Below are positions 24,010 through 33,719 of a stretch of DNA of 64,000 bases, piece by piece; the first letter of the stretch is position 1; each line of letters begins with the position of its first letter. The stretch is from positions 1 to 64,000 of the forward strand of contig JADDOH010023139.1 of the NCBI GenBank assembly GCA_016648135.1, written 5' to 3'. Under the pieces are notes generated by a model. The model did no database searches. It saw only the letters and a program-made list of their open reading frames with translations, and was not told where the DNA came from. This DNA comes from Agrypnia vestita. Its lineage: Eukaryota > Arthropoda > Insecta > Trichoptera > Phryganeidae. Position numbers and translations under genes: made by a program.

Positions 24010-25085
24010 AAATATAATTTAATTATATTAATATAACGAATATGAAAAACCCACGAAAACTTCTTAAAGGTTTATCAAAATGTATTAAGTTTATTTGATC
24101 ATAATCATCTGACATATCCATCCACTCGTTCAATCAATAACAGAAACTATTTAAGGAACAAATAATTTTTACTTTTAGACTTAAATAGACTTAAAAAACT
24201 TTTAGAAGCGTAAAAACTATAAAAGGAATCTAAAGCTAAACTTTACTAGTCAAACCTAGAAGAAAAAATATTCTGGTGTGGGTCAGTCTTTGTCACAACT
24301 AACGTGTTGGGCTATATTACGTCGTCCCTGAAGATGTAATGACTATTACTCTTTCAGTAATTTCGAGGTTACGAAGATGCGAATGACTATGCATGCGGCA
24401 GACAATAGGACTCGCAAGAAATGGGGACACATACAAAATGACAATATAATTCAATGTAAATTATTTATATATACAATATTTACATTACAAACCTAAATAT
24501 AATTCGTAAATGCTATAAATAAGTTAGAAATGGCGTAAAAATAACAAAAAAATATATTAAAAGTATATAAAATAATTCAAAGGTGTAGGAGAATCCTGCT
24601 TCGGAAAACCTTATCAGAGACATGGAATAGAGCAATCTCCAGAGTGATATAGTTCAGCATAGCAGTAGCTCTTCCAATAGGCATAACCATTGGCAGGTTG
24701 ATCTTGTATATTGGAAAGTAAAAATATCTATGCTGACGCTGTCGTAGGTAATTATCAGGAATAAACAAACCAATGCTCCGCATAATTTCAGCATTACGAT
24801 CATACAGCGCAGCAATTGATAAAAATGCGTAATCAAATACACATTTCTTCTAGTCCCTAAACTATTGTAGCCAAACATAAATATACTATCTAATCATAAG
24901 AGAGTACTTAAGCTCTTGTGGCCCCCAAATTTAGTTGTAAAGAGATCTCAATGCATTACCACTGACAGCCTCTACGTAATTGTGAAATGTCAGGTTGCTT
25001 ACAAATGTAATGCCGAGATCCTAAACATTCGACATTCTTTTAGCCGTGAATTCGAACGAAATTACGGACAGACAACGAAATTATT
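24010..25085. other. Upstream region or first intron of paralogue 1
   Basis: The missing first coding exon should lie here or further right. I searched for an ATG followed by a phase-0 donor on the minus strand and found no convincing candidate. Confidence 0.35.
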
Positions 25086-25089
25086 ATGT

Positions 25090-25230
25090 TTGATTCACTA
25101 TTAACACTTTTTATAATTCCAAAATTTCTAATTTACCCAACAGTCACTGTATCTAAAATTTGCAAATGTATATAATTATCAACAAAGCACTTTGTATAAG
25201 ACAGAAGATCACTTCCATATAAGGTAATCA
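25090..25230. repeat. Dispersed repeat, copy 1
   Basis: Shares AATTTCTAATTTACCCAAC and AAGCACTTTGTATAA with 29760-29840 in the same order and spacing. The second copy runs into a hammerhead-like end, so this is probably the flank of a Penelope-like element. Confidence 0.5.
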
Positions 25231-25934
25231 CCTCATAATCACTGCACGGTAAATGGAGAAATTAGTTAAAAAACATAGATAAAAGTAAATCACCAAGGCC
25301 AAAGATTTTCTGAATTTTTTGTGATTTTTTTTTACGAAAAAACCATAAAAACATGCGTATATTAAAAAAAACACACACATTCATATTACTTTATCGTAAT
25401 TGTCGTAATGCAATGATTTTTTTATCGTTTAAGTAAAAAAAAAATTCAATTCCGATAATGTTGCCGGCGCAACATTAAACGAAAAATAATAATTTATTTT
25501 TATTTGTTTATTAGAGACAAAACTACTATTATTATTTGATGCCTACCTAATAATCTTCTTCTGTGTGGTATATTTTGTTGCACGGCACGGCACACGACGA
25601 GACACGTTCGGGGCGACGTCTACAACTATTATATACGATTTTGACGGCAGAAAAACTTCTGTTTTTATTGTTGATTTAAAATATAATCCGTGAAGTTTTT
25701 GAGTTCAAAATGGAACGACAGGTCACCACGGGATTTTTCTATTGGGAAAAAATCACGTTTTTCAAATTCGATACGCGACCGTCGAGAAATAATTAATTTT
25801 GTGCCTGTCGCATATATCCGACGTGGCACTCTGGCCCCTGTTATTGTCTGTCGCACAGGTCCGACGTGCCCCCACGCTCATTAACTGTAATTTCGGATAT
25901 TTTATACGCACTGTATGTATTACCCAGAAGCGAA

Positions 25935-25976
25935 TCTCGACGTTTCGTTGGATACTTATCCAACGTCATCAGGAGG
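25935..25976 (-). ncRNA. Hammerhead-ribozyme-like motif
   Basis: On the minus strand: CTC, CTGATGA, one C, stem II GTTGGATA/TATCCAAC (8 bp) around AG, GAA, then ACGUC with the expected U-H cleavage position, then GAG, which pairs with the opening CTC. It has the core order of a type I hammerhead with a minimal stem III, as in Penelope-like elements. Stem I is only 3 bp, and one extra base separates CTGATGA from stem II. Activity is uncertain. Confidence 0.45.
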
Positions 25977-26216
25977 ACGACCTTTACTCGCGGAGGTTTA
26001 GGTCGGACTGATTAGGTGCTGCTTTCTAGGGCGTACATTGCATGCACTTTGTTGTGGAGTGTTCTCTTCTTCTACAATAGAGGTCGCCAGTGTGCAATAT
26101 GTACTATTTACGTCAGTGGATTTTACTGCGACTTCTCTCAAGGGTTGAATCAGTGTCGTTAGAACAGTGCGCCAAATACTTAATAGTTTGTAACTGTCAT
26201 CTCTATTGAAATTGGG

Positions 26217-26540
26217 ATGTTTGTATATTTCAATGGACTCAATCTAAGAGTTTACTTGCAAGTTCAAAAATGGTTAGGCAATAGTTTACTAGCTACTGAA
26301 TGGGGATGTAAGTGGGATTTTGTATATGAAAATGGAGCAGCGAAAAAAGTTCTTCAACCAGTGACTTCTTTGAAAACTTTAACGCCAAATGATCTTTTGC
26401 ATTTAGTGTAGTTCCTGTAAATCTGCTCCTGGAAATTATTGCAGATGTAGAAAGTCAGGATACTTTCGGATATGTGCGAGTACTGCAGTGGATATTCATG
26501 TCACAATGCACCAATGGACGCCGATCTTGGCAAAATTAAT
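26217..26540 (+). pseudogene. Fragment of an unclassified transposon-type protein
   Basis: Open for 64 codons: RVYLQVQKWLGN, then ATEWGCKWDF, VLQPVTSLKTL and DLLHLV. After a stop and shift, CKSAPGNYCRCRKSGYF continues the theme. I recall the same order (QVQ.WLGN ... WGW ... PV.T ... C.CK..C...C.CRK.GL.C) at the C-terminus of uncharacterised, repeated arthropod and cnidarian proteins. The Cys-rich end is degraded. It is a decayed repeat-borne gene, not a host gene. Confidence 0.45.
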
Positions 26541-26739
26541 GATGATTAAGTGTGTAGGTATATGTATAATATATTTCGAATAAATTCATATAAAAAGCGA
26601 AAATTTTAACTATTTCAGTGAATTCTAATAAAACTATTATCCAAAATATTTTGAATTAGTTTTTTTAAAGATTAGTTTTTTAGATTTAGATTTTTAAAGA
26701 TGTTAAGGAATAAAACGGTAAAAAAATATTAATTTTGCT

Positions 26740-27200
26740 TAAATAATGAGGGAGATATGAGCAATAATAAAAAGTCTTGAAAAATTGATGTTTAAGGGCT
26801 GGTGGGGGAGGGAGCACAAGGGGGAGGGGCGGGGATAGTTGAGGAAATACTCCTCTAATAAGGTTCTAACAACTGGCAAAATTTTAGCTTGTCTCTAATT
26901 TCTTCCGACAAAAAAACCTTCATTGCCTGGGCTAAAGGAAAAACGAAAATATGAGCGGGAACTCAAAAATATTTTTTTAATTATGACGGATATATGAGCA
27001 AAAACTCAAAAACTTGGAATTTTATGTTTAAGGGGCGGTGGGGGAGGGAGCACAAGGGGGAGCGGCGGGGACTTTTGAGGAGTTACTCCTCTAATTAGGC
27101 TTTAACAACTGGCAAAAATTCAGTTTGTCTCTAATTTATTCCTACATGAGCTCATTTTCCTTCAGGCCTTCAGGCCTTCATTGCCTGGGCTATAATTCTA
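26740..27200 (+). repeat. Two-unit tandem repeat of about 240 bp with G-rich core
   Basis: Two consecutive units each contain ATATGAGCAA, TGTTTAAGGG, GGTGGGGGAGGGAGCACAAG, TACTCCTCTAAT, AACAACTGGCAAAA, TTGTCTCTAATTT and CTTCATTGCCTGGGCTA in that order. The G-rich core (GGGGGAGGG..GGGGGAG.GGCGGGG) could form G-quadruplexes. Confidence 0.75.
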
Positions 27201-27318
27201 TAAAGTAAATATAACGTTTTCCCTTCACATTTTCCATGTGAGTGAAAATTAGCGAAGTGTCAAACTTAAGCTTTGATACTTAGCTGAGGTATTTTATATA
27301 CATGTCCATAGTCCATAC

Positions 27319-28461
27319 TAGGGATGTTGCAGATGTGTCTTTTTTAACATCCGCGGATTTCAAGTTTTTTTAAGAGATACCTAGTTAAATTACATGTATG
27401 AATGAAAGAGATGGTATTTTTTGCATATTTTTATATAATATTCAAATTTTTAGTAATTAAATTTAAAAAATTGTCCATTATATTCGATAAAAAGTAGGTA
27501 ATGTTTCTGCCTTTTCAGGCTCCAGACTGTTCCTCAAAGGTTCGCATAATAATTTGCGCCACTAAATAACTGTTTACTAGGAACACTGGCTGCTGGAGAC
27601 GATAAGTGCTATTCCAGATATTTTTAAATCACCTCGATTAACGCTCCACCATTTAAGCAGGCTTTCTGAAATATTCAGTATTTTTTTATCGCGATATGAG
27701 AGCAGTTCCTTCTTGAGAACAGCATCGGGGGTGTCAAGTATTTCTTCTTCACTTGATGAATCTAAGATCGCTTTTCAAGCAAGTCTTACTGACCATACCG
27801 GACGTCCCTTCGTGTTCCGAATCTTTTTCCAGGGAATCTCTCATTCTAATTTTTTTCCCTTTTTTGAAATGTGTAAATGATATTGGAGAAACATTAATAT
27901 TTATCGTCTTCAATATTTCATTTTTAATCTTCTCTTTGGTCACTGGTCTGAAGAGTGTGTACTTATAGCGTGGGTCTAAGTAAGTGGATGTGGCATATAA
28001 ATAGTTCTCTTGCAAAGTAGAAAATTTAGCTGAAACTTCAGTTTTCAGAGCCGTGACCGCCAACCGAGTTGGATCAGAATTTTGTGATTTTGTTAAATGG
28101 TCATCATTTTTTTCATGAGTATTTGAATTATTGGAATCATTGATGATATAAGGATCTGAGAGCTGCTTAGTTCCCGTGTAGCTTCTTTAAAAGGATTTAA
28201 CAGCTCAACACAGCATTCTATGATTTTCCACTCTTCTTGCAAAAATGATTCAATGTCGCTATCGTTAATTTAAAGTCTTAACGCATTTTTTACGTTTAAA
28301 AAACGCTCAAACATGTAAAATGTACTATTCGACCGCATAAGCATCCTATTCGCATCCGAAAAAGCTCCGCATTGATTATTGCGGAAGCGGATGTGGATGT
28401 CTAAATCAATGCGGAAGTTCCGCAATTGCGGATGCGGATGCGAAAATTCGCAACATCCCTA
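27319..28461 (-). mobile_element. hAT element, decayed, with terminal inverted repeats
   Basis: TAGGGATGTTGC at the left faces GCGAAAATTCGCAACATCCC plus TA at the right. Flanks GTCCATAC and GTCCTATAC are an imperfect 8-bp duplication. It encloses a hAT transposase remnant on the minus strand. Confidence 0.75.
27490..28320 (-). pseudogene. hAT transposase C-terminal remnant
   Basis: Pieces in several frames keep the hAT order: FLQEEWKIIECCVELLNPFK (about 28240-28180), LYATSTYLDPRYKYTLF (ORF 27749-28063), then LLSYRDKKILNISESLLKWW followed by frames matching the dimerisation domain (LFSGANYYANLRNSLEPEKA, frame-shifted). The N-terminal BED finger and the first catalytic region are gone. It is not functional. 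Confidence 0.72.
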
Positions 28462-28798
28462 GTCCTATACCTATCTTAATATGGTCAAGGTTTATTAATT
28501 TAACCAAATAAAACTGAATCCTAGTGAATAAAAGTAAATCAAATTTTCACATTTGATTTAATTCATTTTCAAGCAATTCTAAAGCGTACGTATTTCATTG
28601 TTTATACTGAGTAATCCCAAGGTTATCTTATATTTAAACCTTCAAATATCTAAATATTAATGCATTTGTTATTTCGCTGTGTATATTTTCTACTAAAAAC
28701 ATCATTTTTGAAAGATGATTTCTTTGAATAATGTTGTCTCCTATTTAAAAAGGTTAGCAGGTAAATCATGCCAATAAAATACGATTACAATTATAATA

Positions 28799-28990
28799 GG
28801 AGTTGCTTGTTGGTGTAGTGTTCATGACGCTCACCTAGTGATCTGGTAGGCGGTGGCGGTGGTTTGAGCCTTATTCCAGGTCACCAGCATGTTAGTCCTA
28901 TTTTCATAGCACAGGCTTTTGGCTTAGTTTGAGAATAGTAAGAATATTGATTCGACACGTAGTCCGCTTTCGCATCTTTATTTATTTTTT
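28799..28990 (+). mobile_element. tRNA-derived SINE (copy C)
   Basis: Plus-strand copy: head GTTGCTTGTTGGTGTAGTG, a diverged B-box (GTGGTTTGAGCC), body TTAGTCCTATTTTCATAGCA, AGAATATTGATTCGACACGT, and a T/A-rich end near 28980. It abuts a hammerhead-like Penelope remnant at 28998. Confidence 0.72.
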
Positions 28991-28997
28991 TTAAATA

Positions 28998-29060
28998 TTA
29001 TCCTGACGAAGAAGCCATTGACTTCGAAACATGTTGAATTTTTTTCAATAAACAAGTGGT
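28998..29060 (+). ncRNA. Degenerate hammerhead-like Penelope terminus
   Basis: CTGACGA, one A, stem II GAAG/CTTC, GAA, then ACATGTT. The order matches the motif at 53076-53120, but stem I cannot pair well, so it is probably dead. It is followed by AATAAACAAGTGGTTTTAAC, like the tail after the 53 kb motif. Confidence 0.4.
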
Positions 29061-29064
29061 TTTA

Positions 29065-29730
29065 ACAAACTTAATTTATATCAATGAAAAATATAATACT
29101 TTGATTAAAATAATTTTGTCGGAGTTTCCCATTGTATCACTCTATATTTTCTGAAACATTATTTTGAACGGTAATAAATGAATTATCTTATAAATTAATT
29201 ACTACGCGGATGCCGCATTTTATTTTTAAAAATTAAAAATGTTAAATGTGTTATTACTATAAATCACAACCAACTAAATAATTTATATAATTTTCAAGAA
29301 AAAACTTCATATAAAGTACTGTTTGTTCAATTATCAACATGTTTTGGGACACTGACACTTGGTCTATTCATCACAGTACGTAGTATACACGTTAATAAAA
29401 TCAAAAATAAATTTAATTATAAAAATATACCTTTTTTCATATCAATATGTTTCAGTGCCAATGCTCCCATCGTTAGAAAATAATGTATATTTATAAATAA
29501 AAAATCAAAAATTTAGTGTAGACAATAAAAAAAAAGTACATGGGAAATAAATAAATAATTACGAACTTTGAACAAACCAATTGGAGTGATTTATACAAAG
29601 TTTTTAATTAATTTAAATTAATAATTATTTCCAACCACAAAGTAAACTATAATTATCAAAAAAAGTCAAGTACTATCATGAAAACAAATGTAAAAGAAAC
29701 TATTTGTAAAAAAGGACCTGGTTATTTGTA
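29065..29730. other. Intergenic, no gene seen
   Basis: Very AT-rich. No coding frames or transposon ends identified. Confidence 0.45.
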
Positions 29731-29734
29731 AATT

Positions 29735-29895
29735 TCAATTTACTATTCCCACTTTTTCTTATTTCCATAATTTCTAATTTACCCAACTGTAATCCTGTAT
29801 AATTTGTAAATTTATAAGAAAGCACTTTGTATAAACCATTATTTTGTTAAATTCAACATGTTTCGGGTTCAATGATTGTTTAGTCAGGATGCAAC
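29735..29895 (-). repeat. Dispersed repeat copy 2 with hammerhead-like end
   Basis: On the minus strand it reads CTGACTA ... CCCGAAACATGTTGAATTTAAC, then the shared block (AAGTGCTTTCTTATA ... GTTGGGTAAATTAGAAATT). The core Gs and stem II have decayed. A matching plus-strand piece (CCCCGAAACATGGTGATAATT with TAACAAAATAGTGGTTTAT) at 30058-30107 makes the two copies inverted around a MITE. Confidence 0.45.
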
Positions 29896-30035
29896 GTAAT
29901 AATGGTTTGCTTGCACATGAACAATTTGACAATAATCCTTATAGGAATATAACAAGATGCATAATTCAATGTAGATTTTCCTTCCAAACATGTGTACGTA
30001 AAGGTCATGCATTCTTGTATTCACTGCACGCCCCT
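29896..30035. mobile_element. Diverged hAT-type MITE
   Basis: Ends with GTCATGCATTCTTGTATTCA followed by CTGCACGCCCCTA, the right end of the family at 36007-36233. The interior is diverged and the left end is not clear. Confidence 0.4.
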
Positions 30036-30109
30036 ATATTGCGTCCGGATAAAGGAACCACTGGCCCCGAAACATGGTGATAATTTAACAAAATAGTGGT
30101 TTATGTAAA

Positions 30110-31800
30110 GTATTTAATATATGTTATATGTTATGTATGATGTTACCGCATAGTCATTTTGCAGTTACTGAAGAAACCAATTAGTTATGGAAAAACTGTT
30201 TTTAGATTTTCGAGATAAAATATCTGTTTATCTGATTCGGGTGAAGTTCGGGAGACATCTATTACTGGATGTATTTTATCTCAATAGTATATCTAGGAGG
30301 ACTCGTTATAATGAGTTTATTAGGCTCGATATCTATTAATTATTATTATTCATTATTTATTTATTATTTAATATAATTTTCTCAAATATCTTCATTCAAA
30401 TTAATAACTTCACTTAAATTAGAGGAGTTACGTAAGAAGCACAATTTTTCTTAATTCTTTCATGTTTTTTTTTAAACTAACGAAGTTGTGTGATTTCCCA
30501 AATAAAATAAATAAAAATTTTATACGTAAAAAGAAATTACTTTGTATATAAGTCCACTATTTATTGAAAAATCAAATTTTTTTGGGGCCAATGGTCCATT
30601 CAAATTTATACAAAATTAAATTGGATAAAAATTTCAATTGGAAGTAAAGATATTAATGTAACCGAAGAAAAATATTTTTAGTAAACTTCATATTCTGATG
30701 AAAGGACCATTATTAACCTTTTAACATGATTTTTCAATAAATAGTGGCTTTATATATTTTTTAATTTTATTAACATCAATAGTTCTTTAACAGAGTTAGT
30801 TTGCTATTATTGAAATAAAAATGTTATTTATTTATAATAATTAATTACTAACCTTTTTAACATTGATATTTAAGAAAATGCAATTCGACTATTGATTTAT
30901 TGTACAATATTCAACTAAAATAAATTCATTCGGTTCCACCAATTTTTTAGATTTTAATAGAAGGAGCACACAGTAGCGTGAAAAGGCTAACATTTTCAAA
31001 AATTAGAAAAGAAAATCTAGATCAGACATACCTCCTTCATCTTTAAATGTAGGCGAAGAATATTTAGACACAAAGTATAGTATTTTTTACACTCTTTAGT
31101 TAATACATGGCTTCAACATATAAACTTCTCAACGGCGGAGTCTATAATATAACTACTACTAGAAAAATATATAATGAACGTTTTATACCATTTTTAGATA
31201 CGATATATTTAATTAATTTCTTACGTAAATCAACAAAAAAGTATAAACATTGAAATTCGGAGGTCAAGAGGTCATCTCTCGTTTTATATCAAAGTTGTAG
31301 CAAGTATCACTAACGTAATTCACATATTGCATTTAATTAAAACGTATATGTCTCCTATTAGTGACAATACAATTAGAAGCTCAAGAGATCATTACATATT
31401 TTAGGGCTTATGTACCAGTATCTCTCAAAGTGCTGCTTATTATATGTTGCCCCTGTTATTATTATATATGTATTGCTACTATATGACTGTTAATGATATA
31501 TATTCATTACAAAAATGAACTCGCCGCGTTATTTTGGTACATTTGATAGTAAAGTTGACAACTATGCTCTCGTACATTTAGAGTAATGTCCTTTGAAATC
31601 ATATTGTATAATAATCCGTTGGTAAAAAATGTAATACTGTCTGTCTTTACCGAATTCTTAAAAGATAATTTAAGTTTTGCAGATCGCTTTTTAGATTCGG
31701 ACCATTAAGGAGTCGTTTAAATAATACTTTTATCTTTTCGTATATTAGACAGACATTATACTATTAATTTGTTTTAATCTTATTTTTACTATTCATCTTT
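30110..31800. other. Intergenic, no gene seen
   Basis: AT-rich. One 48-codon frame near 31108 (MASTYKLLNGGVYNITTT) is open but unsupported by splice sites or similarity that I know. Confidence 0.35.
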
Positions 31801-31809
31801 GATTTTCAG

Positions 31810-31915
31810 CCCTTATCCATCGCCTTATCGCGGATATCCCTGTTTACTCAATTTTGGAGGTGTTATTATGGTTTACCGCAATGGTAGATTGAAAATCATC
31901 AACGGAGTATTGTGA
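31810..31915 (+). other. Candidate terminal coding exon, unrecognised
   Basis: TTTGATTTTCAG precedes a frame of 34 codons ending in TGA: PYPSPYRGYPCLLNFGGV then IMVYRNGRLKIINGVL. The Pro/Tyr/Gly start and hydrophobic end could be the tail of a small secreted or cuticle-like protein. It needs two bases from an upstream exon, which I did not find. Confidence 0.28.
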
Positions 31916-32117
31916 GGAAAGTTACCCCCTTACCAGAAAAATCTTCTGGTATTCAAATAGTGCGTCATTTATTGCATGCTATGTATCGTGTGATTGTGTG
32001 GCAATCTAATAAGAGAGGTACAAAGTAAATAGAAATTTGAATAATCCGCGCAGTCTTCTTTTCGTTTCTGTCCATCGGTCCGTAATATCCGTAACTTGCT
32101 GGAAACTTTCTACGATA

Positions 32118-33270
32118 TTTACCTCCTGAACATACACCCCCCGCACAATAACTCCCCGTCAAAACACCCCCTGGATATTAACCCCTCCGTTCAAATAACT
32201 CCCACCCCGATAATTAATTCCCCTGACCATTAACCCCCCAAAAATTAACCCCTCTGATAATTAACCTTCGCCACGTATAAAAACCAGTATTTTATGTAAG
32301 CTCTTAGTATTTATAATAAAGTGTCAGTATTTTAATTAAATGGCGTTTGATTAAAATGGGCAGTATCAATACTAATTTATTTCACTCAGCAAAATACTGA
32401 ATTTTTAAAATATTAATAAAACTAACACACTTCATAAAGAGAGAGAGAATAATTAATAATATTTAGAAATTGTAATTGACGCTAGAAAGAAAGATTGTGT
32501 GCTCTTCCACGTAGGTAATCTAACATGTTTTTATCACGATAGTTGCGCACTGTGCGAATCCGAATATTTATTTCTTGGAGTTTCTGCTAGCAGAACTTAT
32601 TGTGATGCTTGTTCTCTTTGAATAAATCCAATAAATTTCCAAATTATGGGGTGGTAATTGAACTGGAACCTTCTGTGCCATCCTTCTACAGCATTATTTG
32701 TTCTTAGTAACTCATTGTCGCGTCGTTGATCGTATTCCACATATTGATGGCATAAGTTGGATGCCGTAGTCTACGGCGTTGTGGTCTTTTAATGTAATAA
32801 TCTTCGACTGGTAAGCGGTCTCGAGGTAGAAAATTACATAATACCTCAAAACTACCAACAACTCCATCTGTCAGAACAAACGCAAGAGCTGGTATCATTC
32901 GTAGTTTATGTGCCAAGTCAGAATCTTCTTGGTAACATTATTGCATCCCATTATGATGAAATAGATGTTTTGACTTAGATGAAAAAAACATCCATTAATT
33001 TCGCATTTTGGGAAACTTCTTTCTAAACTGTCTAAACTGCCAATTATGTTTATGTTATGTTTTAAGTATAATAGAGCGTCACCAAACGTGTTAAATAATA
33101 TCTGTATTATCTTTACATTTTGGCAGGGGGTTATTTGCACGGGGTGTTAATTGTCGGATGGTTTTATTTGCACGGGGGTTAATTGTCGGAGGGTAATTTG
33201 CGCACGGGGGATTAGTTTTGACGGGGGGTTATTGTCCGGGGGGGGTATATGTCTAGGGGGAATTCGTCCT
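32118..33270 (-). mobile_element. MULE-like element with long G/C-skewed repeat arms
   Basis: The left arm (32118-32270) is C-rich and the right arm (33120-33265) G-rich; they are inverted copies, for example ACAATAACTCCCCGTCAAAAC on the left against the reverse complement of GTTTTGACGGGGGGTTATTGT. Each arm contains about ten short units of the form TTAACCCC or its complement. GCTGGAA occurs just outside both ends (32098 and 33278) and may be the target duplication. Inside is a MULE transposase remnant. Confidence 0.6.
32570..33140 (-). pseudogene. MULE transposase remnant
   Basis: Minus-strand pieces in order: CEINGCFFHLSQNIYF (the zinc-coordinating FHL...Q region following the catalytic core), LRMIPALAFV, KRPQRRRLRHPTYAINMWN, and after a stop RTNNAVEGWHRRFQFNYHP and WKFIGFIQREQ. 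This is the C-terminal half of animal MULE transposases (IGRPRRRRR..PPRFPIELWN; RTNN..EGWHRRF). Stops and frameshifts break it and the N-terminal half is missing. Confidence 0.75.
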
Positions 33271-33534
33271 GATACCTGCTGGAATTACGTAGCAATTACA
33301 ACTTTAGGTAATAAGAGTGTAACAGACAATCAGCGCGAGGCTCAGGCAACATGCAAGAGTCACCCCACCAAATTATACTGTCTTAACATTTTTTATTATA
33401 TTCAGTTTTAGGTTAAAGCGAATAATGTCAATTTAAAAAACAAATCGTTTTCTATTCATGAATTTCTCAATGATGTAGGGCTAGTACAATGAAGTTTATT
33501 AAATGTTATTTGTTACTCGTGAAACAGAGCTTAC

Positions 33535-33615
33535 TACATCAGATGCGTCTAGCAAGGTGGAATGGAACAAGCGGCGCGGGCTGCGTTCGATGCCCACATT
33601 GGGGTGTCATTTTTT
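33535..33615 (+). repeat. tRNA-like SINE head, uncertain
   Basis: TAGCAAGGTGGAATGG resembles an A-box and GCGTTCGATGCCC a B-box, about 35 bases apart. The rest does not match the other SINEs, and a T run follows. Confidence 0.22.
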
Positions 33616-33719
33616 TAATAGTATTCAAAATTTGCATTTTTTCATATGCAATTAAATACTACATTTACAATTTTCATCAAACTAGAACTTTTGGCGTGCT
33701 CAATAGCCTTGAAATATAG

